Assembly: GCF_000015825.1 (NCBI RefSeq)
Contig: NC_009051.1
Location: 1,854,695-1,918,694 of the forward strand
Reading direction: 5' to 3'
From: Methanoculleus marisnigri JR1
GTDB lineage: Archaea; Halobacteriota; Methanomicrobia; Methanomicrobiales; Methanoculleaceae
Length of the DNA stretch: 64,000 nucleotides
Made by a program: the position numbers and the translations under genes. The notes beneath the pieces are model-generated. The model ran no database searches. It was not told where the DNA came from and worked only from the letters and a program-made list of their open reading frames with translations. This document shows positions 9,492-18,742 of this stretch, piece by piece; positions within the stretch are counted from its first letter, which is position 1; every line of letters begins with the position of its first letter.

Positions 9492-9750
9492 CGTCTACCT
9501 CTCCTTGTCTCCACCCCGGGAACGGGCCTCTACTCCGTGCCGGGGACGGCCCGATACGAACGAAGGCCGAACCTCCGGCAGAGCCTTCGGGTCTCACGCC
9601 GGCGCGGGGTCTGCACTTCAATGGCGCAATTATTATAATAATCTTATTTCAAAACACGGCCCGGATGTTCCCGGGCATTCTTTCCGGGGGCACGACCCCG
9701 CTCCACAACCATCAATACGCTTATGAACAAATCCTTGATAGAAGACCCGT

Positions 9751-10266
9751 ATGAAACTCTTGCTTGCGATTGCACCTGAACGGTTCAGGGACGAGGAACT
9801 GGAGATCCCGAGACACACCTTCGAAGAGGCGGGAATCGGCGTCGATCTCGCCTCTACTGTCGCCGGCACGTGCACGGGGATGCTGGGATGCACCGTGGAG
9901 GCGGCCATGACGTTTGAGGACGCGGATCCCGACGATTATGTCGGGATCGTGATCGTGGGCGGCAGCGGTTCCGAGGAGCATCTCTGGGGAAGCGAACGGC
10001 TCCGGGATCTCGTCCGCTCGTTCTTCGAACAGGGCAAGGTCGTCGCCGCCATCTGCCTCGCGCCGGTCGTGCTGGCACGGGCGGGCATCCTCGCCGGGCG
10101 TCATGCGACGGTATACAGGAGCCCGGCGGCCGTCGCGGAGATGAAGAAGGCGGGAGCAAACCTCCTTGAGATCCCCGTCGTCGCCGATATGCAGGTCGTG
10201 ACCGCGAACGGCCCCGAGGCCGCCGCACAGTTCGCCGACACCATCATCACGAAACTGGAATGCTAG
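9751..10266 (+). CDS. DJ-1/PfpI-family protein
   Basis: This 171-residue protein has the DJ-1/PfpI class I glutamine-amidotransferase-like fold. The nucleophile elbow is Ala-Ala-Ile-Cys-Leu-Ala-Pro near residue 110, with a conserved Glu near residue 11. The residue after the Cys is Leu rather than the His of PfpI proteases, so it is more like DJ-1 than a protease. Members act on glyoxal-type damage, redox stress or are uncharacterised; the substrate here is unknown. A TATA-like CTTATGAA lies about 30 bases before the ATG. It overlaps the next gene by seven bases. Confidence 0.85.
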   Translation: MKLLLAIAPERFRDEELEIPRHTFEEAGIGVDLASTVAGTCTGMLGCTVEAAMTFEDADPDDYVGIVIVGGSGSEEHLWGSERLRDLVRSFFEQGKVVAAICLAPVVLARAGILAGRHATVYRSPAAVAEMKKAGANLLEIPVVADMQVVTANGPEAAAQFADTIITKLEC

Positions 10267-10973
10267 ACGATACACGCGCCGGCGGCGTGAGACCGGCAGA
10301 CTGCACCCTGGTGATCCCCGCATACAACGAAGAGCGGCGGATCCGGTCGCTCCTCGAGGACGTCTCGGGTTTCCGAGGCAAACTCGTCTTCGTCTGCGAC
10401 GGAACCGACGCCACTGCAGAGATCGTCGGTACGTTCGCGGAGGCTCACCCGTCGCTCTCCATCCGGTGCCTGGCGTTTCCGGCCCGGCTCGGGAAAGGGG
10501 GAGGCGTCGTCGCCGGGATGGAGGCGGCGGCGACGCCCTTCGTCGGCTACATGGACGCAGACGGTTCGACCGCGCTATCCGAGATGGAGCGGCTCTTCGA
10601 CCGTCTCGCAACCGCCGACGGCGCCATCGGCTCGCGCTGGGTTCCGGGCTCGGTCATCCCCGTGCGGCAGGGGTTCCGGCGCCGGGTCGAGAGCCGTCTC
10701 TTCAACCTGATGGTCAGGTCACTCTTCGGGCTCGATTACCGGGACACCCAGTGCGGCGCGAAAGCATTCCGGAAGGATGCGCTTGAGGAGGTTCTCTCCT
10801 CAATCCGGTCGACCGGGTTCGAGTTCGACGTCGAACTCCTCTGGCGGCTGCGCCGGAACGGCTACCGGGTGGAAGAAGTCCCGATCACCTGGGAGAACCG
10901 GGACGAGTCGAAGGTGATGACATCGGACGCGAAGGCGATGCTGATGGGGATGCTCCGGCTCCGGTTCGGGTGA
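10260..10973 (+). CDS. family 2 glycosyltransferase (DPM1/ALG5-like)
   Basis: The 237-residue protein is a GT-A fold glycosyltransferase. It contains Leu-Val-Ile-Pro-Ala-Tyr-Asn-Glu-Glu near residue 17, the metal-binding Asp-Ala-Asp-Gly near 98, and Asp-Thr-Gln-Cys-Gly-Ala-Lys-Ala-Phe near 162, the pattern of dolichyl-phosphate mannose/glucose synthases. It lacks the C-terminal membrane helices of some relatives. Likely role: transfer of a sugar from a nucleotide sugar to a lipid phosphate for surface glycosylation. It overlaps the end of the DJ-1 gene, so the two are probably cotranscribed. Confidence 0.88.
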   Translation: MLDDTRAGGVRPADCTLVIPAYNEERRIRSLLEDVSGFRGKLVFVCDGTDATAEIVGTFAEAHPSLSIRCLAFPARLGKGGGVVAGMEAAATPFVGYMDADGSTALSEMERLFDRLATADGAIGSRWVPGSVIPVRQGFRRRVESRLFNLMVRSLFGLDYRDTQCGAKAFRKDALEEVLSSIRSTGFEFDVELLWRLRRNGYRVEEVPITWENRDESKVMTSDAKAMLMGMLRLRFG

Positions 10974-10995
10974 GGGGATCCGGGGCGTAGGCGTG

Positions 10996-11070
10996 CCTTC
11001 GCGTTCTTCGCGGCTTCGCGCGAAACCTGCTGTTGTCCCTGTACTGTTGCTTCACGCGAAGCCGCGAAAT
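10996..11070. repeat. inverted pair of the dispersed CGCGAAGCCGCGAA repeat
   Basis: A perfect 14-base inverted repeat, TTCGCGGCTTCGCG and CGCGAAGCCGCGAA, sits at 11007-11020 and 11055-11068 with 34 bases between. The left arm is preceded by a further CGTTCTTCG unit. A one-mismatch copy is at 3931-3944. The structure follows the glycosyltransferase stop and could also form a hairpin at the transcript end. No T-run follows it directly. Confidence 0.65.
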
Positions 11071-11255
11071 GCAACGTTCCACCGGAATGCGACTGCCGTA
11101 CAGGCAGGGTTTGAACGCCGATAGGTGCGAGGAGAGTGTCAAACTACCGAAAGGACTTCTTTTTTTGCGTGAGACGGAATTGTTCTCCCCACCAGAGCAA
11201 ACCGCCGGGTTTTAAGGTTCTCCGGGCGAACGGATTTTACAGGAACAGTGATCCG

Positions 11256-12209
11256 GTGTTTGAGAAGGCAACCTTCGTGGAGGAGATCAACGGGGGCGTG
11301 CAAGTCGACGCGCCGTTCGTGGTGGAAACCGCAGAACTCCGCGAGAAGCGGGGCGGCAAGTATATCCAGCTCGCCATCTCCGATAAGACCGGCCGGGGAA
11401 CCTGCAAGGTCTGGGGGACGCCGGATCACAGCGTGGAGCAGATCGAGGCGTTCTGCCGCGCGATCCGGCCGGGCGAGATCTACCGCATTCAGGGCTACGC
11501 GAAGGTCTTCAACGGCGCCTGCGAGGTCAACGTGAACGACGGGATCACCTGCCTCGTCGACCCGGTGCCGCAGGACAGGGTCGAGCCGTCCCTGTTCGTT
11601 TATGCGCCCGTCGATATCGAAAGCGTCCGGTTGGGGCTCGCCCGTATGGCCGCGAAGATCGAGGAGCCCGGCATATCCACCCTCATCTCAATGGTCATGA
11701 ACGACGCCCCGGGTTTCCTCGACGCTCCCGCAGCGAAATTCCACCACCATGCCTACATCGGCGGGCTTGCGGAGCACACCCTCGAGACCGCGGAGATTGC
11801 GCTCTCTCTTTCGGGCACGGTCTCGCGGGCGGAGATGGATACCGACGTCCTCCTCGCCGGTGCGCTCCTCCACGATATCGGGAAGGCGACCTGCTTTTGC
11901 CGCCGAGGGTTCTCGTTCGTCCCGCTCCCGGAATACACCCTCGTCGGGCATACGGCGATCGGGGCTGCGGCGCTCATGAAGCATTCCGCCGGTGTCGACC
12001 CTGCACGGTTCGGCCACATCCTCCATATCGTGATGTCGCACCACGGCCCCCACGGGGATGTCCAGCCCCGGACACCCGAAGCCTGGGCGGTTCACTTCGC
12101 CGACAACGCAAGCGCCTTCCTCCGGGAAGTCTCGGACGACGCCGCGGATCTTGCACCGGGAGAGGGGCGGCAGGGGGCACTGAGCGGGAAGGCGGTCTAC
12201 CGGTTCTGA
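11256..12209 (+). CDS. OB-fold/HD-domain phosphohydrolase (YhaM-like 3'-5' exoribonuclease family)
   Basis: From a GTG start the protein has 317 residues. An OB-fold nucleic-acid binding domain covers about residues 10-100 (Ile-Gln-Leu-Ala-Ile-Ser-Asp-Lys-Thr-Gly). An HD metal-dependent phosphohydrolase domain follows, with His-His-His-Ala-Tyr-Ile-Gly-Gly-Leu-Ala-Glu-His-Thr near 165, Leu-Leu-His-Asp-Ile-Gly-Lys near 206 and His-His-Gly near 265. This order is that of YhaM-type 3'-5' exonucleases. The frame is open further upstream to an ATG, but that extension is Cys-rich and unlike the family. The GTG precedes Phe-Glu-Lys-Ala-Thr-Phe-Val, a plausible start, and TTTTAAGG about 45 bases earlier may be the TATA box. 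Confidence 0.85.
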   Translation: MFEKATFVEEINGGVQVDAPFVVETAELREKRGGKYIQLAISDKTGRGTCKVWGTPDHSVEQIEAFCRAIRPGEIYRIQGYAKVFNGACEVNVNDGITCLVDPVPQDRVEPSLFVYAPVDIESVRLGLARMAAKIEEPGISTLISMVMNDAPGFLDAPAAKFHHHAYIGGLAEHTLETAEIALSLSGTVSRAEMDTDVLLAGALLHDIGKATCFCRRGFSFVPLPEYTLVGHTAIGAAALMKHSAGVDPARFGHILHIVMSHHGPHGDVQPRTPEAWAVHFADNASAFLREVSDDAADLAPGEGRQGALSGKAVYRF

Positions 12210-12350
12210 CCGTGCAGGAGCCCCCCGGCGTAAACCACATGATGCTATATCAAAAAACCAGTAATTCAGGCCCCGTTTCAGGAATTCTCTATTCCCCTAT
12301 GAGTATAAGACCATTCCGATCCGCGCCGGAACACCTGCCGGCAAAAAAGG

Positions 12351-12506
12351 TTACGGTTCCTTCAGGTACGCCTCGGGGTCGCGTTCGAAGAGTTTCTTGC
12401 AGCCCGGGGCGCAGAAGTAGTAGGTCCTGCCCTGGTACTCGGCGGTGTACTTCGCACTCGCCTCATCGACGTCCATCTTGCATACGGGATCAACTGCCAC
12501 GTGCAT
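12351..12506 (-). CDS. 51-residue YHS-domain protein, probable metal-handling partner of CopA
   Basis: A 52-codon frame encodes a complete YHS domain. It has Asp-Pro-Val-Cys-Lys-Met-Asp-Val near the start and [12 protein letters not shown] in the middle, followed by the usual Asp-Pro-Glu-Ala-Tyr. Such small domains occur beside or fused to copper P-type ATPases and are thought to bind metal. The ATG lies inside the last codons of copA in another frame (17-base overlap), with GGAGG shortly before it, so it is translated from the copA message. A role as metallochaperone or sensor is inference from family and position. Confidence 0.85.
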   Translation of the reverse strand: MHVAVDPVCKMDVDEASAKYTAEYQGRTYYFCAPGCKKLFERDPEAYLKEP

Positions 12507-14955
12507 CAGCCTCCGACAGCGTCCCCCTCTTCGCCGGAGGTATATAAGTCTTGAGCAGCAGCGAGAGCGAGACGACCGTCACCGACGAGAGCGCCATCGC
12601 GAGGGCCGCAAGTTCCGGCCGGAAGGTTATCCCGAAGAAGGGGTAGAGCACCCCGGCGGCGAGGGGGATGAGGGCTGAGTTGTAGGCGAACGCCCAGAAG
12701 AGGTTCTGCTTGATCCGGCTCATCACCTTCCGGGAGAGCTCGACGGCCGCGACGGCGTCGATCAGGTCGTCGCGGATGAGGACGATATCCCCGCTCTCGA
12801 TGGCGACGTCGGTTCCGCTCCCGATGGCGATCCCGACGTCCGCCTGCGCGAGCGCCGGGGCGTCGTTGATCCCGTCGCCCACGAACGCCACGACCTCGCC
12901 CCGGCTCTGGAGGGCCCGGACCTCCTGCGCCTTCTCCTGCGGCAGCACCCCGGCGTGGACGTCTTCGATCCCGACCTCGCGGGCGATGGCGTTCGCCGTC
13001 CGCTCGTTGTCGCCGGTGATCATCGTAACCGAGAGGCCCATACGTTTCAGTTCCGCAACGGCACGCTTCGTCGTCGGCTTGAGGGTATCGGCGATGGCGA
13101 GGATGCCCGCGAGGTCGGCCCCGGCGGCGACCAGGACCGCGGTCTTCCCCTCGTCCTGGAGGGCGGCAATCCGGCGTTCCGCCCCCTCCGGGACGGTGAC
13201 GCCGTGCTCCTCGAGGAACGGCTGGTTCCCGATCAGCACCTCCTCCCCATCCACCACGGCGCTGACCCCCCTGCCGCCGAAGGTCGTGAACCGTTCCGAA
13301 GCCGGGACGGTGACTCCCGCACTCTCCGCCCGGCGCACGACCGCCGCAGCAAGCGGGTGCTGCGAGTTGTGCTCGACCGCCGCGGCGACCGCAAGCAGCC
13401 GGTCCTCCGGCACCGCGAGCGCGACGACGTCGGTGACGTCCGGTTTCCCCCGGGTGAGCGTCCCGGTCTTGTCGAAGACGATCGCGGTCAGTTTCTCCGA
13501 TACCTCGAGCGCCTCGCCGTTTCGTATCAGCAGTCCGAGTTCGGCGCCCCGGCCGATCCCGACGGTCACGGCGGTCGGGGTAGCGAGGCCGAGCGCACAG
13601 GGGCAGGCGACGACCAGGACGGAGATCAGCACCGTGAGCGAGAAGAGAAGCGATGCACCGGCCCCCACGTACCAGACCAGGAAGGCGGCGGTTGCGATCG
13701 CGAGCACGGCCGGGATGAAGTAGGAGACCGCGACGTCGGCGATCCGCTCCACGGGCGGCTTCGAGCCCTGCGCGTCCCGGACAAGCCTGATGATCTGCGA
13801 TAATACCATATCTTTCCCGATCTTCTCGGCACGGATGCGGAGGACGCCGTTTACGTTCAGGGTGCCGCCCACGACCTCGTCGCCCTCCTTCTTATCGGCC
13901 GGGATGGGCTCGCCGGTGATCATCGCTTCATTGACCGAACTCTCGCCGCCGACGACCGTCCCGTCCACCGGCACCTTCTCACCCGGCCGGACCAGGATGA
14001 CGTCGCCGACGGCCACGGCCTCGACCGGGACCTCGACCTCCCGGCCGTCCCGGATCACCGTCGCGGTCCGGGGCCGCAGCCCGACGAGTTTCTTGATGGC
14101 TTCAGACGTCCTCCCCTTCGCCCGGGCTTCGAGGTAGCGCCCGAGCGTCAGGAACGCCGCGAGCATCACCGCGGTCTCGTAGAAGTTGAAGTCCGCCGTG
14201 AGGACGATCTGAAACGTCCCGAGAAGGCTTGCGCCGTAGGCGACGCCGATCCCCATCGCGTACATGACGTCCATCGTCAGTGCCCGGTTCCGGAGCGCGG
14301 CGGCCGCGGCCCTGAATATGGGGGCGCTGACGTAGAGAAAGACCGGGAGGGTGACGACCAGCATGACGAGGTTGATCGAGACCGGGAGGGCGGCCGCCCC
14401 CGGCATCCCGAAGAGCATGTAGAAGAAGAGCGGGATGCTCACCGCGAACCCGACGGCAAACCGGCGGAACTTGTCCCGGAGATCCGCCTCGCGCATCCGG
14501 GCCTCGACGTCCTCGGGGATCTCCTCCTCGAGCCCGAGATACTGGTAGCCGGCATCCTCGACGGCGGCCCGGATCTCCGCGGTCGTGACGAACTCGGGGT
14601 TGTAGACGACGCGTGCGTTCTCGTTTGCGAGGTTGACGCGGGCCTCGTAGACACCGTCGAGGTCCGCGAGCGAGGCCTCGATCACCCGGGCGCAGGACGC
14701 GCAGACCATCCCCCCGATCCTGACGGTGGCCTCGCTCCTGACAACCTCGTAACCGGCGTCCGAGACCGTCCGTTCGAGATCGGCGAGGGTTGTCTTCGCC
14801 GGATCGTACTCGACGGTAGCGGTCTCGTTTGCGAAATTGACCCGGGCGTCGTAGACGTTGTCCCGGCCCTGGAGAGCGCGTTCCACGTTGAGCGCGCAGG
14901 ACGCGCAGTGCATCCCCGAGATCTTCAGTTCCGCCTTTCTCTTCTCCTCCGGCAT
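12490..14955 (-). CDS. copA: heavy-metal (copper-type) translocating P1B-type ATPase
   Basis: This 821-residue protein exports soft metals across the cell membrane at the cost of ATP. Two heavy-metal-associated domains carry Gly-Met-His-Cys-Ala-Ser-Cys (residues 14-20) and Gly-Met-Val-Cys-Ala-Ser-Cys (near 82-88). The membrane metal site is Cys-Pro-Cys at 451-453, the hallmark of Cu(I) pumps. The phosphorylation motif Asp-Lys-Thr-Gly-Thr begins at 495, and Gly-Asp-Gly-Ile-Asn-Asp-Ala is further on. GAGGAGA before the chosen ATG favours it over an ATG 20 codons upstream. The 51-aa YHS gene overlaps its end. Substrate Cu(I), perhaps Ag(I), is inferred from the motif. Confidence 0.95.
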   Translation of the reverse strand: MPEEKRKAELKISGMHCASCALNVERALQGRDNVYDARVNFANETATVEYDPAKTTLADLERTVSDAGYEVVRSEATVRIGGMVCASCARVIEASLADLDGVYEARVNLANENARVVYNPEFVTTAEIRAAVEDAGYQYLGLEEEIPEDVEARMREADLRDKFRRFAVGFAVSIPLFFYMLFGMPGAAALPVSINLVMLVVTLPVFLYVSAPIFRAAAAALRNRALTMDVMYAMGIGVAYGASLLGTFQIVLTADFNFYETAVMLAAFLTLGRYLEARAKGRTSEAIKKLVGLRPRTATVIRDGREVEVPVEAVAVGDVILVRPGEKVPVDGTVVGGESSVNEAMITGEPIPADKKEGDEVVGGTLNVNGVLRIRAEKIGKDMVLSQIIRLVRDAQGSKPPVERIADVAVSYFIPAVLAIATAAFLVWYVGAGASLLFSLTVLISVLVVACPCALGLATPTAVTVGIGRGAELGLLIRNGEALEVSEKLTAIVFDKTGTLTRGKPDVTDVVALAVPEDRLLAVAAAVEHNSQHPLAAAVVRRAESAGVTVPASERFTTFGGRGVSAVVDGEEVLIGNQPFLEEHGVTVPEGAERRIAALQDEGKTAVLVAAGADLAGILAIADTLKPTTKRAVAELKRMGLSVTMITGDNERTANAIAREVGIEDVHAGVLPQEKAQEVRALQSRGEVVAFVGDGINDAPALAQADVGIAIGSGTDVAIESGDIVLIRDDLIDAVAAVELSRKVMSRIKQNLFWAFAYNSALIPLAAGVLYPFFGITFRPELAALAMALSSVTVVSLSLLLKTYIPPAKRGTLSEADARGS

Positions 14956-15121
14956 GATATTCTCCTCACCCTGCGCGGATAAAATACCTGCTCTCGCCGG
15001 CCTGTGTTCGCGCACCCCCTCCGGGGAGGGGCCGGATTCTCAATACAGCGTATGGCGATTTTTATACACAATATTATTATACTCCTGGCCGATTATATCG
15101 CCCCATCCTGAGGTGATTGTG

Positions 15122-16057
15122 ATGCAGAGACGGGATATTCCAGCAGGAGAGAAGCAGTATGATGTCGAGCATCTGGCATCGAGACAGGACGTCGACGGCC
15201 TGATCGAGGCACTGCAGAGCGGCAATCCGACCGCACGCCGGACCGCCGCCCTCGGTCTCGGCGCGCTCGGGGAATGGCGGGGGGTGGATCCCCTCATCCG
15301 GGCGCTCACCGACCCGGTGCAGGACGTCCGGGAAGGGGCGGCGAACGCGCTCGTCATGGTCGGGACACCGGCGGTCGAACCGCTGATCGACGTCCTCGAG
15401 CGTCCGGGTGCTGCGGCCGGCTACGGCCTTCCGCAGGAAGCGTCCGGGGAAGGGCTGACGCAGGTCGATCTCCTCGGGGGGCCCGAAGGTATACCGGCCA
15501 CGAAGAGGAGTCTCCGGCACAGGGGAGGCATCAGGCAGCACGACGCGTTCGGCGGCCCGGAGGATGTCAGGAGAGCGGGAGGCGGAAGAAGGGGCCGCGA
15601 AGAGGAGGAGGGGCTTGCCCAGCACGATGCATTCGGCGGCCCGGAGGATCTCCGGAGGGCGGGAGGCAAGGTATCCCGCGACACCGAGGATGAGATCACT
15701 CAGCACGATCTCTTCGGCGGCCCCACGGATGTCGGGACGAAAAAGTCCCTCCGTCATCCAGAAATTGCGCAGCACGACCTCTTCGGCGGTCCGGAGGACG
15801 CGAGGGAGCACGAGACCCTCTTCCCCGGAGCAAGGAGGGCCGGCGTCGTGACGGAAGGCGCTGTTCCCGGCGCGAGCCTGCGCCGGGCTTACGCCGCCGT
15901 CATCCTCGGCGAAATCGCCGACCCGCGAGGAGAAGGGGCACTCGGCCGGTCGCTTTCCGACACCGACCCCGCCGTCCGGAGGTCGGCCGAAGACGGGATG
16001 GCGCGGTTCCGGCAGAAGCGCGGGATGGCCGCACCCGTCCCGCCGGCGTCAAGATGA
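15122..16057 (+). CDS. HEAT-repeat protein with a five-copy QHDxFGGP motif insert
   Basis: The 311-residue protein begins with two HEAT-like repeats (about residues 20-95: Asp-Gly-Leu-Ile-Glu-Ala-Leu then Ala-Val-Glu-Pro-Leu-Ile-Asp). A low-complexity region (about 112-235) follows, in which a motif close to Gln-His-Asp-[Ala/Leu]-Phe-Gly-Gly-Pro-Glu-Asp recurs five times at 20-30 residue spacing among Arg/Gly/Glu-rich stretches. A final HEAT-like repeat (Tyr-Ala-Ala-Val-Ile-Leu-Gly-Glu-Ile) closes it. GAGGTGA precedes the ATG and an A+T-rich TATA region (TTTTTATACAC) lies about 60 bases earlier. Downstream is a cleaner HEAT paralogue. HEAT scaffolds bind proteins or phycobilin-lyase-like partners; the role here is unknown. 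Confidence 0.8.
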   Translation: MQRRDIPAGEKQYDVEHLASRQDVDGLIEALQSGNPTARRTAALGLGALGEWRGVDPLIRALTDPVQDVREGAANALVMVGTPAVEPLIDVLERPGAAAGYGLPQEASGEGLTQVDLLGGPEGIPATKRSLRHRGGIRQHDAFGGPEDVRRAGGGRRGREEEEGLAQHDAFGGPEDLRRAGGKVSRDTEDEITQHDLFGGPTDVGTKKSLRHPEIAQHDLFGGPEDAREHETLFPGARRAGVVTEGAVPGASLRRAYAAVILGEIADPRGEGALGRSLSDTDPAVRRSAEDGMARFRQKRGMAAPVPPASR

Positions 16058-16073
16058 AAAGGAGGTGAACGCG

Positions 16074-16997
16074 TTGGAGCAAGAGGACGTGGGGAAGCGG
16101 TTCAATATCGACCTGCTGAGAGCGGATAAGAATGTCGACGGCCTGATCGAAGCGCTCCGGAGCAGCGACGGCCTGACCCGCCAGCGGGCCGCCCTGGCGC
16201 TCGGGGACTTCGGCGGTGGTGAAGCGGTCGGGCCGCTCGTCCGGGCGCTCGGCGATCCGCTGACGGCGGTGCGGGAGGCGGCGGCGGACTCGCTCACGCT
16301 GCTCGGGACGCCGGCGGTCGAACCGCTGGCCGAACTCCTCGAGAACCTGGAGGCGTCGGGGAAGTACGGGGAGGAGGAGGCCGTGAGCCCGCCGACCGTG
16401 ACCGGGCCCGGCGGCCAGACCTGGGAAATCGAGACGCAAAGAGACCTCCGGCGGGTCTACGCGGCTGCCATCCTTGGCGAGATCGGTGATCCCGCCGCGT
16501 TAGAACCCCTCGCCCGGGCGCTCCGCGACGAGAACGACGACCTCCGGTGCCAGGCAGCGGGAGCCATAGCGAAGTTCGGTCCGGGGGCGGTGGAGCCGCT
16601 TCGCCGGATGCTTGCCGACCCGGACCCGGACGTCAGGATCTTCGCGGCCGGCGTCCTCGGGGATACCGGGGAGGCGTCCGCGGTCGAGCCCCTCATCGGG
16701 GCGCTCCGGGACGGCAACGACGACGTCCGGGGCGCGGCGGCGGGCGCCCTCATGCGGATGGGCGGTGCCGCGGTCGAGCCCCTCGTCGCGGCGACGAAGG
16801 ATGCCGACCGGAACGTCCGGCTCTACGCGGCGGGAGCGCTCAAGTACATCGGCGACCCGCGGGCGATCGACGCCCTCGAGGCTCTCGCCCGGAGCGGGGA
16901 CAAGGATGAGAGAAGCGTCGCGGAGGACGCGATCGAGAAGATCCGGATGGTCCGCGGGGAGGTTGCCCCGGAGCCGTCGGCGCCGACGTCGCGGTAA
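16074..16997 (+). CDS. HEAT-repeat protein
   Basis: The 307-residue protein is built of HEAT/PBS-lyase-type repeats of about 31 residues. Signatures such as Ala-Val-Glu-Pro-Leu, Asp-Val-Arg-x-Ala-Ala and Ala-x-Gly-Ala-Leu-Gly-x-x-Gly-Asp recur from residue 20 to 95 and from 130 to 290, with a short linker between. A perfect GGAGGTGA lies five bases before this TTG. An in-frame GTG three codons earlier overlaps that sequence, so I take TTG as the start. The N-terminus (Lys-Asn-Val-Asp-Gly-Leu-Ile-Glu-Ala-Leu) closely matches the upstream gene, indicating tandem duplication; the two are separated by 16 bases and probably cotranscribed. Confidence 0.85.
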   Translation: MEQEDVGKRFNIDLLRADKNVDGLIEALRSSDGLTRQRAALALGDFGGGEAVGPLVRALGDPLTAVREAAADSLTLLGTPAVEPLAELLENLEASGKYGEEEAVSPPTVTGPGGQTWEIETQRDLRRVYAAAILGEIGDPAALEPLARALRDENDDLRCQAAGAIAKFGPGAVEPLRRMLADPDPDVRIFAAGVLGDTGEASAVEPLIGALRDGNDDVRGAAAGALMRMGGAAVEPLVAATKDADRNVRLYAAGALKYIGDPRAIDALEALARSGDKDERSVAEDAIEKIRMVRGEVAPEPSAPTSR

Positions 16998-17459
16998 TTC
17001 ATCTTATCGAGACTGTGCTATAGGAGCTGCTGGGAGGCCTGATTGCTTCTCGAACTCCAACATTCCGACCAGTCACAACCCCATGCACGGCTTTCCACTG
17101 GATATCGCCATTAGGGGGTGGGGCTGACGGGGAGTGCGACGTTCCGATACGCGACGGTTCGTTAGAACCGGAGCGTGAGCACCGTAAGGTGTGAAGGAAC
17201 GGAGCTCGACCACCGTCAGGTGGGAAGGGAGCATCCCCCCTCAAAACTCTTCGAGTTTCTCATGCTCGCTGCGCTCGCACTCCCCGTTGTCCCCTCCCCC
17301 CTCGTGGCGATATTCCCACGGTCCAGTGTACCGGAATTTTTCACAGCCACGACCGTCCTGTCAGCCATACAATAACTTACCATCGTCGTAACCTGCTTTA
17401 TCCAACCCCACCGGCCCCTATACCTCGTCCAGAAACAGGAGTCCTCACTCCAGTCATCT
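16998..17459. other. non-coding stretch with a 12-base inverted repeat and degenerate repeats
   Basis: No credible gene is seen. A perfect inverted repeat CGGGGAGTGCGA / TCGCACTCCCCG lies at 17128-17139 and 17275-17286. Between the arms, two similar units of roughly 33 bases contain CACCGTAAGGTG and CACCGTCAGGTG, each followed by GAAGG and GGAGC. The pattern suggests the remnant of a small mobile or repetitive element. Confidence 0.4.
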
Positions 17460-17472
17460 CAAAAACAAAAAA
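17460..17472 (-). terminator. T-rich terminator after hisD
   Basis: On the minus strand two T6 runs separated by one G lie about 20 bases beyond the hisD stop, typical of archaeal termination at oligo-T tracts. Confidence 0.6.
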
Positions 17473-17491
17473 GGTAAGATGAATTATTCGC

Positions 17492-18742
17492 TTATCCCCT
17501 TCTCCGCACCCGTACCGACTCCGCGTGGGCGTGGAGCCCCTCCGCGTCGGCGATCGTCTCCACAACGTCGCCGATGGCCTCAAGCCCCTCCCGCGTGATC
17601 ACCTGCACCGTCGAGCGCCGGCAGAAGTGGTTCACGTCGAGGCCGGAGTAGAGCCGAGCGTAGCCAGCCGTCGGGAGGACGTGGTTCGTCCCCGAGGCAT
17701 AGTCGCCGCAGGCTACCGCCGCGTAGGGGCCGACGAATATCGACCCGGCGCTCCGGATGCGGTTGATGACGGCGAGCGGGTCGGCCATCTGGACCGAGAG
17801 GTGCTCGGGGGCGATGCCGTCGACGGTCGCGACCGCTTCGTCGAGATCGCCGGCAACGATGTAGCCGGAGTGCTCGAGCGCCTTTGCGACGATATCGCGG
17901 CGTTTCGCCTCCCCGGCCATCCGCTTCACCTCGGCACCGACTGCACCGGCGAGGGCCGCGTCGGTGGTCACCAGGACGCAGGCGGCGTTCGGGTCGTGCT
18001 CGGCCTGGGCAAGGATATCGGCCGCGATGAAGGTCGGGTTCGCCGTGCCGTCAGCGAGGATCGCAATCTCGCTCGGTCCTGCCGGGAAGTCTATCTCAGC
18101 CTCGTCGCGCAGAAGCATCTTCGCGGCGGTGACGTAGACGTTCCCCGGGCCGACGATCTTCTCCACCCGTGGGACCGACTCCGTCCCGAGCGCCATTGCC
18201 GCGATCGCCTGGGCGCCGCCGACCCGGTAGACCTCGTCGACCCCGGCGATATCGAGCGCGACGAGGGTGATCGGGCTCGTCGGCGGCGGGGTGCAGCAGC
18301 AGATCTCCGCGACCCCCGCGACCTTCGCCGGGATCGTGCACATCAGCGCCGTCGAGGGGTAGGCCGCCCGCCCGCCGGGGACGTAGGCGCCGATACGGGA
18401 GAGCGGAGTCGTCTTGACGCCGAGGGTGATCCCGGGCTCCATCTCCTGCAGCCAGAGGTCGCGTCCGCGCTGCAGTTCGTGGAACCGGCTGATCCGCTCC
18501 TCCGCCTCCACGAGACTTTCGACCAGCCGTGCGTCCACCTCATCGTAGGCCGCCTCCCGCTCCTCGTCGGGGACGGCGATCTCCTCGAGATCGATCTTAT
18601 CGAACCTCTTCGTCAGGTCGAGCAGGGCGGCGTCGCCCTCCTCTCGCACCCTCCCGATGATCTCCGAGACCGGTCCCTTCACCCGGTCGATGTCCGACCG
18701 CCGCCCGGCGATCCAGGTCTCGATATCCAGCGCCTGCCACAT
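17492..18742 (-). CDS. hisD: histidinol dehydrogenase
   Basis: The 416-residue enzyme catalyses the last two oxidations of histidine biosynthesis, histidinol to histidine with NAD and zinc. Family signatures are plain: Gly-Ala-Tyr-Val-Pro-Gly-Gly near residue 117, Val-Gly-Gly-Ala-Gln-Ala-Ile-Ala near 178, Ile-Val-Gly-Pro-Gly-Asn near 198, Asp-Phe-Pro-Ala-Gly-Pro-Ser-Glu near 220, and Gln-Ala-Glu-His-Asp-Pro near 246. I take the ATG of Met-Trp-Gln-Ala; a TTG three codons earlier is also in frame. Other his genes are not adjacent (hisC is at 43 kb). It is divergent from the first tungstate operon. Confidence 0.96.
   Translation of the reverse strand: MWQALDIETWIAGRRSDIDRVKGPVSEIIGRVREEGDAALLDLTKRFDKIDLEEIAVPDEEREAAYDEVDARLVESLVEAEERISRFHELQRGRDLWLQEMEPGITLGVKTTPLSRIGAYVPGGRAAYPSTALMCTIPAKVAGVAEICCCTPPPTSPITLVALDIAGVDEVYRVGGAQAIAAMALGTESVPRVEKIVGPGNVYVTAAKMLLRDEAEIDFPAGPSEIAILADGTANPTFIAADILAQAEHDPNAACVLVTTDAALAGAVGAEVKRMAGEAKRRDIVAKALEHSGYIVAGDLDEAVATVDGIAPEHLSVQMADPLAVINRIRSAGSIFVGPYAAVACGDYASGTNHVLPTAGYARLYSGLDVNHFCRRSTVQVITREGLEAIGDVVETIADAEGLHAHAESVRVRRRG

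Noticed and set aside
11033-11215. Short plus-strand frame upstream of the HD phosphohydrolase
   Set aside because: It consists largely of the inverted repeat and has no start signal or domain.
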